Assembly (NCBI GenBank): GCA_958510825.1
Contig: OY294046.1
Location: 47,659,794 to 47,723,793 of the forward strand
Reading direction: 5' to 3'
Source: Brachypterus glaber
Lineage: Eukaryota > Arthropoda > Insecta > Coleoptera > Kateretidae
DNA length: 64,000 nucleotides
How positions within the stretch are numbered: the stretch's first letter is position 1; every line of letters begins with the position of its first letter. Both the position numbers and the translations under genes were made by a program. Shown here piece after piece: positions 1 through 12,334 of this stretch. The notes beneath the pieces are model-generated. The model saw only the letters and a program-made list of their open reading frames with translations, ran no database searches and was not told the DNA's origin.

Positions 1-761
1 AAAATTTATTCTATAACATAGTATCTAAATTTTTTTTAATCAGTGAAAATAAGGGATAAAATTAACTTTTTGCACGACCAAGACTAAAACTTAATTTTAC
101 GTTTTCATTTTCGGGAATAAACTTGCCGTTTTTGTCCCAAGGGAATAAAAATCACGGCAACCTTGATAATATTAAAATATTATACTTACTATATGCTCTA
201 CTGGTACAAAAATTAGGTTTGGTGAAGTTTTGAAATAAATTAGCCATTCAAACAAATTTATTTGGTTTTAACAAAGAGAACCTTAAAAAATAACATTGTT
301 TTAATTACTTAAAATTTATCATCATCGTCCATTTTTTCGAATTGAAGTTTGTGTCAACCGTATCAAAAACAATTTAAATCGCGATAGCCGTGAAACTGAC
401 TTTTCGCAATTCAAAGGCATCTTGATTAAATTACGAAAATAAAACACCCGATTTTAGACGCATGGTTTTTAATTTTAATTTTATCTACCTACCTAAATTA
501 TGTTTTGTCGTTCAAAAAATAGTGTATATACCTTGAATTTCAGTTTGCAGCGGGACTAAAACAGCCAGTTTAGTCCCTTGGTATATAAATAACTATTATT
601 TCAAAATTTTTACAATTTTAATTTTATTTTTAAATTAATCCTCATGTATCTCGGAAACTAAGCAATTTTAGACACATGTATATCAAAGATTATATAAATC
701 AACTTTTTTAACTACTGTCAACGAGTTAACTCGGGTGAGTGCATTAAGGGGTTAATGATCA
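1..761. other. AT-rich intergenic DNA, nothing recognised
   Basis: No open frame of useful length, no RNA gene and no clear repeat on either strand. The sequence is dominated by A/T runs. Confidence 0.6.
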
Positions 762-1667
762 CCCTGGTAGAAAAGTACATAAATCTAACTTAACATAACA
801 TTAGATTAGTGACATTTTTATGTTTAGTCTCGAACGTTATACAAAAACGTTGTAAAATATATAAATCTAACCTTAAAAACTAACGTTTGACAAAAACGTT
901 ATAAAATATATAAATCTAACCTTAAAAACTAACGTTTGACAAGAAGGTTATAAAATACATAAATCTAACGTTAGTTTCCTAACCAAATTCTAACCTTTTT
1001 CTAACCTTTTCTAACTTTAAATATTTTTTTAATTTCCATTATTAATACGTAACCTAAAGTAGAAAATACTAATTTCAGCCAGCTATGTGCCTAGGTTTGA
1101 TAATTATTTGTTATTTATATAATAAATTTAAAAAAATATCCCCCAAAAGTCAAAATTATAGTAAGTCTGGCAAGGCTGTACTAGAATTGAACAAATATTT
1201 TAAGATTCTGAATGTATAAATAAATATTAAGTTTTTCTGGGAGGTAAACGTATTTATAGAAGTATAACAGCATATTACACGAAAAATATTTAGGGCCACC
1301 TAAAAAGATGGCTATTTTATAAAAAAATGTAACAAAATTATGTTTAAAAATATTATGATTGCTAAAATATATTAAGATTTATTTATATGAATAAATTTGT
1401 CTCCAGCTGCCATTTTATGATGCAGGTAGAAATTTTCTAGTTGGCCACTCCCCCTCCCAAAGTTAGAAATTAAATGTACTTATAACGTATTTCTAACTTA
1501 AAAATCTAACTTTAGATTAATGTTTGTAACTAACGTTAGATTCTAACGTTAAAAAGCGGGACATTTTCACATATTTTATAACGTACATATCGATACATAT
1601 ATCGGTACATCTATACAGTTTTCTAACATTAGAAAAACGTTATTCTAACGTTAAATTTCTACTAGGG
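762..1667. mobile_element. Inverted-repeat DNA element (MITE-like), about 0.9 kb
   Basis: The left end reads CCCTGGTAGAAA (762-773) and the right end TTTCTACTAGGG (1656-1667), an imperfect terminal inverted repeat. Both ends continue into AT-rich DNA rich in the motif TAACGTTAGA in both orientations, so the element is partly self-complementary. No coding capacity was seen. No convincing target duplication could be read, so the superfamily is left open. Confidence 0.55.
841..985. repeat. 49-bp tandem repeat, nearly 3 copies
   Basis: The unit beginning ACAAAAACGTTGTAAAATAT restarts at 841, 890 and 939, exactly 49 bp apart; the third copy is diverged and incomplete. It lies inside the 762-1667 inverted-repeat element and contributes to its TAACGTT-rich composition. 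Confidence 0.75.
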
Positions 1668-2068
1668 CAATAACATAGGCCAACTAATTTTCAACTATTC
1701 AACTTATTGGTTTGGATCTGACAGCTGATTTTGGGTAATTTAGTTATGTTGATTTGAGGGTTTTGAACAATTGCACAGTGCGCCAAGAAAAACACAGGGA
1801 CAAAATTCTAAATTTTTGAATACGACTATTTTTTATACCGGTAATTTCAAATAAAATTTCAATAAAAAACCGAGGCATTAGGGTGGTACAAAATTTTATT
1901 TTTGTTTCGATCTTTCTTAAAATGTGTCAAATGGTTTCTTTTGATTATGTTGATACAGACCAATGTCCGGAACTTCAAAATTCTACAGTTCATGTTCAAC
2001 ACGTTCGCGGCGACGTGCACCATCAGTGGTACACTGTTTAATTCAGTTTCTATACTCCTTTAAATCCA
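1668..2068. other. Intergenic, nothing recognised
   Basis: No gene, RNA or repeat was seen in this 0.4-kb stretch between two inverted-repeat elements. Confidence 0.5.
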
Positions 2069-2300
2069 TCCCAGATAGCAAAATAACATAACATTAACGT
2101 GAAAGCCACGTTATTATGTGACATGTGATGTTAAGATTGTAGTCACATTAAAGAAGAATGCAGCATGGTGGGGATGTCCTAAGTTCGCCCCTAATAACGT
2201 TACACAGTAACATCCCGAAAATAACATGTTTGTGACATCATAAATCCACATTCCTGCGCTGTTGTATCTAATATCGTATGGATGCCGTTAGTGGTACTTT

Positions 2301-2880
2301 AATATTTAAATAATATTCTAGGATATTAGCTTTTTTTAAATAAAATCATTAAAAACGCCATAACCCTATAAACAATTTCGGATTTTAAATCAATCAGTAA
2401 TTGAAACAATCACAGATTGAAACAGATAGATTCAAAATACGAAATTGCAGATTAAGCGGAGAATATATTCCTTTAATCTGTGTCTGTGGTCTTGTTAAGA
2501 CCGGCAGAGTCTCCAATCCATTGGAAATCGTATAATGTGTATACAATTTCGTTATATCCATTGGAAATCGTATAATGTGTATACAATTCCCTTATAATAA
2601 TAATATTTTACTCTATCAACATCTTATATCGATTTTTTTTCTTCGAAAGTCGATGAGAAGCAAAATAACACGACATTCAGGTGAAAGCCGCGTTATTATG
2701 TGACATGTGATATATTCACAGCGTTGGTAAATATTTGTTATTAAATAACATGGTTGTCACGTCTCACGTGTTATATTGCAAATGTGATGTTAAATACATG
2801 TTATTTTTCAACATTATGTGATGTTATGATTAAGTTTAAAAATACACCTAAAAGTGATGTTAATTTCTTGTAATATAATA
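2301..2880 (+). repeat. Direct repeat unit, copy A (about 580 bp)
   Basis: Matches 2933-3512 almost base for base. The first 50 bp recur inverted just downstream (2881-2932), so the unit has its own terminal inverted repeat and may be a nested element. Confidence 0.8.
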
Positions 2881-2990
2881 TGCGTTTTTAATGATTTTAT
2901 TTAAAAAAAGCTAATATCCTAGAATATTATTTAATATTTAAATAATATTCTAGGATATTAGCTTTTTTTAAATAAAATCATTAAAAACGC
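2881..2990. repeat. Long hairpin at the junction of the duplicated units
   Basis: Arms of about 50 bp (2882-2932 and 2938-2990) are inverse complements, both containing CTAATATCCTAGAATATT or its complement, around a few bases of AT loop. Such a near-perfect palindrome is prone to slippage and to assembly error. Confidence 0.75.
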
Positions 2991-3512
2991 CATAACCCTA
3001 TAAACAATTTCGGATTTTAAATCAATCAGTAATTGAAACAATCACAGATTGAAACAGATAGATTCAAAATACGAAATTGCAGATTAAGCGGAGAATATAT
3101 TCCTTTAATCTGTGTCTGTGGTCTTGTTAAGACCGGCAGAGTCTCCAATCCATTGGAAATCGTATAATGTGTATACAATTTCGTTATATCCATTGGAAAT
3201 CGTATAATGTGTATACAATTCCCTTATAATAATAATATTTTACTCTATCAACATCTTATATCGATTTTTTTTCTTCGAAAGTCGATGAGAAGCAAAATAA
3301 CACGACATTCAGGTGAAAGCCGCGTTATTATGTGACATGTGATATATTCACAGCGTTGGTAAATATTTGTTATTAAATAACATGGTTGACACGTCTCACG
3401 TGTTATATTGCAAATGTGATGTTAAATACATGTTATTTTTCAACATTATGTGATGTTATGATTAAGTTTAAAAATACACCTAAAAGTGATGTTAATTTCT
3501 TGTAATATAATA
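2933..3512 (+). repeat. Direct repeat unit, copy B (about 580 bp)
   Basis: Near-identical to 2301-2880. Copy B lacks the inverted right end that follows copy A; it runs straight into the right terminus of the host element. Confidence 0.8.
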
Positions 3513-3529
3513 TCCCTTGCTACCTGGGA

Positions 3530-5555
3530 TTGCTTGTCAGTTATACTTGGATTTAAGGCTGCATATGTATTGGACATATAATGTATATACATCTGTGTAC
3601 CAGGGGTTTCGCATTCCGCCGAAAATATGGATTGCGTACGGTTAACAAAATACAAACAATTATAATGTTGAGTTAAGAATGAGATTTTTGGCATGGCTTA
3701 TAGCTGACGGAATAATGCTTGTTTGGCAGTCAGTAGGTCTTAACTAAGCCATAAAATAAAAAAAAAACACCCGATAACAAAATCCTTGCTGGCCTGTGTA
3801 ATCAGTTATAAATTGTTTTCATAAAATAATTAAAAAAAACTCACAAATAAATGGATTTATAAGGGTAAATCTATATAATATGAAAAAGTTCCTAAAAACA
3901 TCATTATGTCGGTAATTTTGGACGATTTTGGAGATTTTAAAACCATCTAGCACTACGTGCTTTAACCAAACTAAGACAGTACAAAATAATTTGAATATCA
4001 CCTCACCCCATCGAAAACCTAAAGGTTACTTTATAGTTTCGTCACTGATCCCCAGGACTCATCCAGATCAAGGAGGCCAGGACCCGATGACAAACGAGCC
4101 GTGGTCCTGTATGCAGAATGGCCATTGCACATGGGTCGAATGGTAAATAGCTCCATCAACGGTTTATCCCGTAGGATAGCTAGGGATGGATGGGATCCTG
4201 TCATTGCCGATCTTTCAATGCAAATATTATACCTATAGATGGATATTTATTGCAAAATATCTTGATAAATGTTCGAGGGTAAATCTTTAGAGAAATATTT
4301 AAGAGGACAATATTTGTATACAATTTGTCTTACACTATAGAAAAAAGTCAGGGTCGGACACGGTTGGGAATTTTTCAAATCAAGCAAGACAAAAATATAA
4401 AAACCAACTTTTAAAGGAACAGATTAAAGTATTATTAGAAATTAACTACTTAAAGTTTAATAAAATGACTGAGAAAAGATGTTAATATTTTTACAGAGCT
4501 TAAAGTTGGTATATAAGCAGATATAAAATAACCTGTTTTATTTGATTGGTACAGTACGGATGTTTAAAAGTGATGTTACATTTTGTGTTCTATACATTAT
4601 TAAGATCAAGGTATGTACTTTAAATCGCTGGCTTTATTTTTTTTTAACAATATTATTTTTACTATGATTTTACTTGACAAAGAAGGATATCGTTTCAAAT
4701 GGGAGTTTTGGGCTAAACGAAAAAAATATGTTTTTACTTTTAAAAAGCCTTTTTTTAAGTAAATAATACTAAACAATTTTGTGTTATCTAAACCTGACAA
4801 CAATGCATTATTTAAAACTAGTGATACGCAACGTGTGAATCTTTAGCCTAATGTTAACAATTTGTAATATACTATTAATTTTACAGACAAGGCAGTTAAC
4901 TATAAGCAAGAAATTTTGCCCTTGACCCACAAGAAAAAAAGTTTTTTTGTTTGGTAGTCAATGTGTCAAGTTTATTTTTTGTTTTTTATATAGCAAAAAT
5001 TGACTAGTACCTACCTACCTACTCATTTGAAATATCTTCTCTAATTTTATTTTTCAAAAAAGGCCAAACAATATCCAGTAAAGATTTAAGAATGAAAATT
5101 TTATATGTATTTAACAAATAAAACATTAACTGCTTAAGAGTCTTGTATCTTTTAATAACTTTTTACATTTTAAGAGCATTAACATAGAACACAGAAAAAC
5201 AATTTTTAATAGTCATAACCTTTGTTTATTTTCACATGACACTTTAACCTATAACGTGAAATGTTGCCAAATCCTGCATAAAGCTATGCCCATTGTAAAT
5301 AAAATAATTAATTAAAGTATGTTCCGGGACACTAGAAGGGCTGAAATTGTTGTTAGGTATTTATTTTTTATGTATCTATAAGCATGTAAAGTCTTATCGT
5401 TGCAGGCGATTTAGCCAAAAATACGATACCCTCGTTTATCAAAATATATTATTTTCCTTAATCTACAGTTTGACTCCTGTTGATTCCGGTAATAAACTTT
5501 TAACTCTCGGATAACTTATTTATAACTCTATAAACCATACTTAATTTGGGTGCAG
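3530..5555. other. AT-rich intergenic DNA, nothing recognised
   Basis: Only short open frames without recognisable domains occur here, on both strands. No RNA gene and no organised repeat was seen. Confidence 0.5.
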
Positions 5556-5559
5556 CAGA

Positions 5560-5740
5560 AAAAATGAAATGGCGGCGCCAATATAGCGTGTAGATTACGA
5601 ATTTTTGGCTAAAATTTAAAAATTTAAAGTGGCGAGCCAATATGGCGAATTTTGGTATTTATGAACCATGCCTACTCTACTATTGGGTAGATTACGAATT
5701 TTTCGTCAAAATTTAAAAATTTATTTTGTATATTTTTATT
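5560..5740. repeat. 97-bp tandem repeat, two diverged copies
   Basis: GTAGATTACGAATTTTT begins at 5590 and again at 5687. Both copies are followed by a run of AAATTTAAAAATTTA and preceded by GGCGxxCCAATAT-type sequence. A similar CCAATATGGC motif appears in the 122-bp repeat near 35.5 kb. Confidence 0.55.
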
Positions 5741-6394
5741 GAAATTTACAATATTTAACCCCCCTAAAATTGATCTCCCTATGATTTAGATTTTTAAAAT
5801 TATTTTTTCGATATAAGCAGGTTATTTAAAGTCTGTTTGATTTCTTTTTAGATATTTTTATTAAAATGCCTTATTTTTAAAGCAATTTATTTAAAATACA
5901 CATAATTATAATATTATTATTATAATATAATATACGACAAGTCAAATTGAGAATCTCGTCTTTTGGGCGTTGGTTAAAAATTAAATAAGTTCTTTCGACC
6001 TGACTTTTCATTCTCGAGTTATCCCAGACGAAAGAAGGAATAGACTAGCACTAGCACTAGCACGACAACTCACAAAAATATTTTCTTTCCAATATAAACA
6101 ATAATATTTAGGTTTCCAGTCTATCAATTTTTATTTTATCTGAGCGACTTAACGTGTCAAAAAAAACACACGGACGGACAGACAGATTTTTTGAAAGTTA
6201 TTCAAATTTTTATAAGAAACATTTGCATGCATACAATTTGATCAAGATCTTGACGATTTTGGAAATTAAAAAATCATGGTATAATACTTGCGAGGGTACT
6301 CGAAGAGTAATACTCGTAATGGGGGTGCAACATCAAGTTTTCTAACTTCTCTACCTCGAATTTACCAACTGGGTCACGCAAAAAAGTGAGGATA
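5741..6394. other. AT-rich intergenic DNA with simple repeats
   Basis: Contains a short ATT/TAT-rich run near 5930 and a triplicated CACTAG motif near 6047-6064. No gene was recognised. Confidence 0.5.
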
Positions 6395-6640
6395 AAAAAT
6401 AGGTCATTACTTCTGGAAATCCCCACTACAAGGTCCAATTTTCTCAAAAGGTTTAATCTTATAAAAAGTGATGTCTAAAAAAATGTCATCCCCTTTAGAA
6501 ACTTTCAACTACAAGGCCCAATTTTTCTAGATAATTTAACTAAATAAAAAGTGACGACTAAAAAAATCTCCTTTTCAAATTCCCAAGTACAATGTCTAAT
6601 TTTCCCAACTTCAGGTTCCAAGTTTTCGAGCTGCCCAACA
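6395..6640. repeat. About 80-bp tandem repeat, three diverged copies
   Basis: The block around ACTACAAGGTCCAATTTTCT restarts at about 6432, 6514 and 6591, and each copy contains AAAAAGTGA followed by CTAAAAAAAT. Strong divergence implies an old array. Confidence 0.6.
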
Positions 6641-6886
6641 TAGGGAAGTGTCCCTGTGGTGTATGGGGAGTATGTTGGATACTATCCCACCCCATACACC
6701 CATGACGACGTCCCTCACTGTAAAGATCCTTGTATCTCTTATTTTATAAACCTCACGTTTTATACAGTTTGTCAGCTCTTATAACTAGAATCAGTTTCGT
6801 TCCAGACTATCGAGACAAAAAACGTACAAAAAACAATTTACTTCACCTCGAAAATTGTAGAGACATGTAATTAGTTTAAAGTTGGC
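6641..6886. other. Intergenic, nothing recognised
   Basis: A short stretch leading into the 695-bp duplication, with no gene or organised repeat. Confidence 0.4.
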
Positions 6887-7581
6887 TATGATTGATGGTA
6901 AACTGTTTATGTTGAAACACCCGTCTTGATTTGACAAAATCAAGTCCGGCGTCGTGCGTGAGCTGTAACGGCGAACTCGTTAGGTGGCCAAAACAGAGGC
7001 GTCGAAAAAATAGTGCTGTATATGTGATTTTTTCGATTTTTTTTCTAAAATATAAAACCAACAATCATTAATTTATTTCTCTAAATACAACTTGAGGTAG
7101 GTATTGCATAAGGAGTTTTATAACATATGGGTTTGTCCGATAAAATTACCTCTTGTTGATTTACTTTCGAATAAAAAATTCTGCTATAGCAATAGCAATA
7201 GCAATAGGTACTGCAAAAATATTTGTCGTCCAATATTGATATACACGGTGTATTTGAAATAGCGTCGGAAATTTTAACAGATGATTCTACATCATAAAAT
7301 ATGACAAAAAGTTCCTATAAACATATGTCTAAAAATGCGTCATAAGGGAGCTACGCCCCTTTGAAAGTGGCTAAAAAAATCGGTTTTTATTTAATAACTC
7401 AGGAACCCTTTCAGATATATCAACGAGGTTTTGCACGTCAACTAATCCTACTAAGGCCCGTTTTTATGTGTTATTTTCATGTACTTATTTAAACCAGGGG
7501 TGTGCGAAACGGGGGGGGCCTTATCAGTTTTTTGTCCCAAACTTTTTTCTGTGTAACTTTATTGCAATTTAATTTTTAAAA
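6887..7581 (+). repeat. 695-bp tandem duplication, copy 1
   Basis: Repeats at 7582-8276 with a constant 695-bp offset and very few differences (for example a shorter G run near 7511). It contains a truncated copy of the left arm of the foldback element that is complete at 7937-9110. The open frames inside (antisense, ending in a TVNHSQL-like tail) are repeat translations, not genes. Confidence 0.85.
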
Positions 7582-8276
7582 TATGATTGATGGTAAACTG
7601 TTTATTTTGAAACACCCGTCTTGATTTGACAAAATCAAGTCCGGCGTCGTGCGTGAGCTGTAACGGCGAACTCGTTAGGTGGCCAAAACAGAGGCGTCGA
7701 AAAAATAGTGCTGTATATGTGATTTTTTCGATTTTTTTTCTAAAATATAAAACCAACAATCATTAATTTATTTCTCTAAATACAACTTGAGGTAGGTATT
7801 GCATAAGGAGTTTTATAACATATGGGTTTGTCCGATAAAATTACCTCTTGTTGATTTACTTTCGAATAAAAAATTCTGCTATAGCAATAGCAATAGCAAT
7901 AGGTACTGCAAAAATATTTGTCGTCCAATATTGATATACACGGTGTATTTGAAATAGCGTCGGAAATTTTAACAGATGATTCTACATCATAAAATATAAC
8001 AAAAAGTTCCTATAAACATATGTCTAAAAATGCGTCATAAGGGAGCTACGCCCCTTTGAAAGTGGCTAAAAAAATCGGTTTTTATTTAATAACTCAGGAA
8101 CCCTTTGAGATATATCAACGAGGTTTTGCATGTCAACTAATCCTACTAAGGCCCGTTTTTATGTGTTATTTTCATGTACTTATTTAAACCAGGGGTGTGC
8201 GAAACGGGGGGGGGGCTTATCAGTTTTTTGTCCCAAACTTTTTTCTGTGTAACTTTTTTGCAATTTAATTTTTGAA
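7582..8276 (+). repeat. 695-bp tandem duplication, copy 2
   Basis: Near-identical to 6887-7581. Its second half is also the outer left arm of the foldback at 7937-9110, so the duplication happened after, or included, that insertion. Confidence 0.85.
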
Positions 8277-9110
8277 ATATGATTCCTCAGGTCAAAATAC
8301 ATAAAAAAGGTACTCTTGTTGTGATACTGTCGGATTAACCGTTTTCGAGAAAAGTTCATTTGAAGGTGAAATTTCACTGTTCGAGGACGAAAAATTAAAT
8401 ACTAAAATGTCGAAAACCAAAATTTTAATAATGCAATGTTATTCTACATCAAAAACTAAGAAAAAAAGTTTCCATACATGTAGGTCGAAAAAACGCTTTT
8501 AAAACTACCATAGCCCTTTAAAAATGGTGCATATTTAGGAGACCATAGCTCCATTAGGATTGATTTTTGGAAGTGAGGTTTTTTTCTTAGTTTTTAATGT
8601 ACATTCGCCCTGCATCATTAAAATTTTGGTTTTCAACATTTTAGTATTTAATTTTTCGTCCTCGAACCGTGGAATTTTACCTTCAAATTAAATTTTCTCG
8701 AAAACGGTTAATCCTACAGTATTACAACAAGAGTACCTTTTTTATGTATCTTGACCTGAGGAATCATATTTCAAAAATAAAATTGCAAAAAAGTTACACA
8801 GAAAAAAACTTTGGGACAAAAAACTGATAAGCCCCCCCCCCGGTTCGCACACCCCTGGTTGAAATAAGTACATGAAAACAACACATAAAAACGGGCCTTG
8901 GTAGGATTAGTTGATGTGCAAAACCTCGTTGATATATCTAGAAGGGTTCCTGAGTTATTAAATAAAAACCGATTTTTTTAGACACTTTTAAAGGGGCGTA
9001 GCTCCCTTATGACGCATTTTTAGACATATGTTTATAGAAACTTTTTGTCATATTTTATGATGTAGAATCATCTGTTAAAATTTCCGACGCTATTTCAAAT
9101 ACACCGTGTA
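7937..9110. mobile_element. Long foldback element, TA target site
   Basis: The left arm starts TACACGGTGTATTTGAAATA and the right arm ends with the inverse complement (TTTCAAATACACCGTGTA, to 9110); TA flanks both ends (7935-7936, 9111-9112). The arms run inward for about 560 bp each with scattered mismatches, leaving a small centre near 8520. No transposase is encoded. A diverged copy of one arm lies at 29128-29555. The TA duplication fits a Tc1/mariner-type origin. Confidence 0.75.
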
Positions 9111-9167
9111 TAGCAAAAAATACACCGCCCAGTAAAATCGCTTTCCCATTTTTCACCTCCGCACATT

Positions 9168-9520
9168 AAATGGATTTTTTATTATCAGCAACCTCAAAAA
9201 GCCCAATATACAAATTTTCATTAAAACTACCCCCAACCTCCGGGGGGTTGTTAGAATTTTTTTATTATCAGATTCACTTTTAGCTACCTCAAAAACCCCC
9301 TTATACCAATTTTCACGAAAACTACCCCTCACCCCTCAGGGGGTGAAGTTGGATTTTTTTTATGAGATTTACTTTCAGCAACCTCAAAACCTCGTATTTA
9401 CCAACTTTTACTATAACTACCCCCACCCCTTAGGGGGTGTAATTGGAAAAATGCTATTATCAAATTCAGCTTCGTCGTCCCCAAAAACCCCTATATACCA
9501 ATTTTGGCGAAAATATTGAA
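9168..9520. repeat. About 95-bp tandem repeat, four diverged copies
   Basis: Each unit holds CAGCAACCTCAAAA (or a variant), then ACCAATTTTCA, then AAACTACCCC and a C-rich/G-rich pair such as CCCCTCAGGGGGTG, which can form a small hairpin. Units restart near 9186, 9290, 9374 and 9468. Confidence 0.7.
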
Positions 9521-10294
9521 ATCGATTTATATCGACATAAAACGTCACAAAACGAAAAATAAGGAAAACATTTTTTTTTTATTTTTGCACGAATTCCAAA
9601 ATTTTGAAAATTTTCAAAATGGTAAAGCAATTATGGTTTTTACCCCTTTGTCTGCTTACCCCAAACTAATTTTCAACAAAACTACTCCCAACCGCTAACT
9701 TTAAATAAGTAAACAAAGCTTTCTAAGGTTATACTCTTGAAAAATATTTCGTACTACAGTAGTAACAGGCCTTTAATAAAAACTATAGTAAAAAGTAGGT
9801 AATGAAGCGTTTTAATAATAAACTATACCAGGCCAAGCTATCGCTTTATACGGCAAAACTTACACCATAAAAATCTTTTATGGCTATTTATTTTTCAGTT
9901 TGCAATGCTTCATAAAATCTAAACGAAACTTTCATGTAATATGCATGATTTTTATGTATATTATATCGTTTTGTCTTAAAAAGTATCTAAGATAAAATAT
10001 TTAGAACTCAATTTTATAAACAAAATACACCAAAAATTCAGAATTTAGGTACACGGATAAAAATAATTTCTTAGTCCAAGAAAGACTGTGTGTTTTCCTG
10101 ATGAAGTAAATTTTTCGAAACGTCGGCAAGTTATAAAACGTGTTTTTCTGAAGAACAAAGACCACCATTTTAAAAGTTATTTAATATATCTAAGGTCAAC
10201 AATCAACTTCTTATAATTATTATTATTATTAATATAAGAGTTGAAGTTGTTATTTGAAGTCAAAACAAATTCAATTTGCTTAAAAAGCATGTTA
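9521..10294. other. AT-rich intergenic DNA with one CTGATGA...CGAAACGTCGG motif
   Basis: No gene. At about 10098-10128 a CCTGATGA block is followed 12 bases later by CGAAACGTCGG, matching the motif in the 146-bp insertion at 15992-16137 (opposite strand). See findings. Confidence 0.45.
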
Positions 10295-10434
10295 CCCCGC
10301 ACAAAGAAACCCGGTTAGTGTGTCAAGATTTCGTATTTCTTTATTTTATCGGATTCTTATGTAATTTTACGTAAGAATCCGAAAAGAAAAAAATACGAAA
10401 ATTTTACACACTAACCGGGTTTCTTTGTGCAGGG
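10295..10434. mobile_element. Small hairpin MITE, 140 bp
   Basis: The left end CCCCGCACAAAGAAACCCGG and the right end (inverse complement CCCTGCACAAAGAAACCCGG) form a terminal inverted repeat that continues inward through TTAGTGTGT and the complementary AAGAATCCG/CGGATTCTT pair. The whole element is therefore one hairpin. No clear target duplication. Confidence 0.75.
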
Positions 10435-10742
10435 TCACATATATGCATTTAAAACAGCGACATTTTTAATCCAAGATTAAAATCTTTAAATTAAGTATTC
10501 TTTGTGTAATCTACGCAATCAGACAGATTTAAAAAAATTAAGATTAAGCTTTAATCTAAAGTAATTACCTAGGTAGGTACCATTTTAAAACTGCCCGAAA
10601 ATAATTATGACGTAGTATTTTTTTATGTCAAAATGCAAAGTAAAAAATAAAAAAGGAAAATAAAGTTTTTTTGGTTATAAAACAAAACTCTTTGCTAGAT
10701 TTCCTTGGTATTCAAGCTAAATGGGACTAGGGTATCACGAGG
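10435..10742. other. Intergenic, nothing recognised
   Basis: AT-rich spacer between a hairpin MITE and a long foldback; no gene seen. Confidence 0.4.
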
Positions 10743-11923
10743 CACGGTGGTTTTCTGCAAATTTTAACTTTTTCTTTCCGACCCCTGATTTTTTTTCATA
10801 AATTATTAAAACACACCTAAAGAAGTAATTAAGGCAAATATAAAAAAAAATCCTAGAGGCCGATAGTTTTTTTTACGTTTTTTCTAATTTTTTATAATAT
10901 ATACATATTACGTAGTTGAACTTTAGCACATATTTTAGATATAATTATAAAATCATTATTTATAATCACTACATTACAAAAATGCTTATCTATAACGCCA
11001 AAGGGCGTATCTTTTTTTTTTCTAGCGCGTTATAGTTTTATGGGCTAAGTGGACCGAAAAATCAAAAAATAATTTTTTGCATATTCGGACTTAAAATTTC
11101 ATGAAACGTCGAGAAAATGTGAAAAAAGTAGGCCTTAAAAAAATATCGGTCTGTCTGTTTTCTGTCTCTAAACCTAATAACTTCTAAACGAAAGGTCCTA
11201 TTTAAAAAGTTTATTCACTATACGACTTAGGACCTTCGTAGTTTACCTGACGTCAAATATGGGTAACATTGGGATCAGGCAAGGGGGACAAAGGGGGAAA
11301 ATAATAATATTTTTGCCATCACTGGCTTATTATTGATTGTAGAATAACATTTCTTGTGCAGATAAAAACTGTTTTTTTATTATCTACTAAAATTTCAATT
11401 ATTTTTGTTGTAGGATAAAAATTGTTTCTTGCTTGCTGCTTTCCAATGTTAACCATATTTGACTTCAGGTTAACTACGAAGGTCCTAAATCATAAACTGA
11501 AAGAATTTTTTTCATCGGACCTTTCGTTTAGAAGTTTAGAGGCAGAGGACAGACAGAACGATATTTTTTTAACACCCACTTTTTTCACATTTTCTCGACG
11601 TTTCATGGCATTTTAAGTCTGAATATACAAAAATAAAATTTGGTTTTTGGTCCATTTCGCCAATAAAACAATAACGCGCTAGAAAAAAATAGATGCGCCC
11701 TTTGGCGTTGGAGATAATGATTTTATAATTATATCTAATGTTCAAGTACGTAATATGTAGGTACATATTTTAATAAATAAGAAGAAAAGTAAAAAAAAAC
11801 GATCGGCTTTTACGTTTTTTTTTTATATTTGCCTAAATTACTTCTTTAGGTCTGTTTAATCAATTTATGAAACAAAATCAGGGGTCGGAAACAAAAAGTT
11901 AAAATTTGCAAAAAAACACCGTG
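10743..11923. mobile_element. Long foldback element, about 1.18 kb
   Basis: The left arm begins CACGGTGGTTTTCTGCAAAT and the right arm ends with its inverse complement (ATTTGCAAAAAAACACCGTG). The arms pair for roughly 500-550 bp each (10743 to about 11290, and about 11440 to 11923), with moderate divergence. Landmarks in both arms are GCCAAAGGGCG, CGACGTTTCATG-type sequence and GAAAGGTCC. The short open frames inside are by-products of the repeat. No transposase. Confidence 0.75.
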
Positions 11924-12332
11924 AGAGAGGAACTTCTCGTCTTAATAGTTGAGAGTTTCAAATTTGAAGACATCATCATCAATAGTTTGTTTGGGTCTTT
12001 AAGAGACAGGCGCAGCCTATGGCTCATTTATCTAAAAAAATATTTAATCTGAATTGAAAGTTGGGGCAGTGAGTCTATGCTCACTGATGCGAGTTGCATC
12101 TGTCATAATTTGGGGCAATTTGAAGACAAGAAACAGGTTGACCTTGTCTTGACTATTTCCCGACAATTAATTTTTTATATCGTCTAGCTGCACTGTAAAA
12201 TGTAAACGGAATATTTAGTTACAAATGGATAGGAAATCGGAAGTTATTATCCTATACAATTGTACTTTAATTTTTGTTTAAAACACGCAACATTTCATGT
12301 CCGTCCTTAAATATTAAAGTACTTTAGAACTA
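11924..12332. other. Intergenic, nothing recognised
   Basis: No gene or repeat recognised between two transposable elements. Confidence 0.4.
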
Positions 12333-12334
12333 TA

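Larger units (their letters stand above)
2069..3529. mobile_element. Terminal-inverted-repeat element with internal tandem duplication
   Basis: The ends are TCCCAGATAGCAA (2069-2081) and TTGCTACCTGGGA (3517-3529), mirror images with one difference. Inside, about 580 bp is present twice (2301-2880 and 2933-3512, offset 632 bp), nearly identical: the only difference I noticed is one base in the GGTTGTCACG/GGTTGACACG stretch. The 52 bp between the copies are the inverse of each copy's start. Each copy also holds a 40-bp tandem doublet ending in TATAATGTGTATACAAT. The terminus resembles that of the element at 36687-37814 (CCCTGATAACACA), suggesting one superfamily. No transposase was seen. Confidence 0.65.

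Noticed and set aside
6876..8377. Antisense open frames of about 62-66 codons in the 695-bp duplication and foldback
   Set aside because: Repeat translations without domains; identical because the DNA is duplicated.
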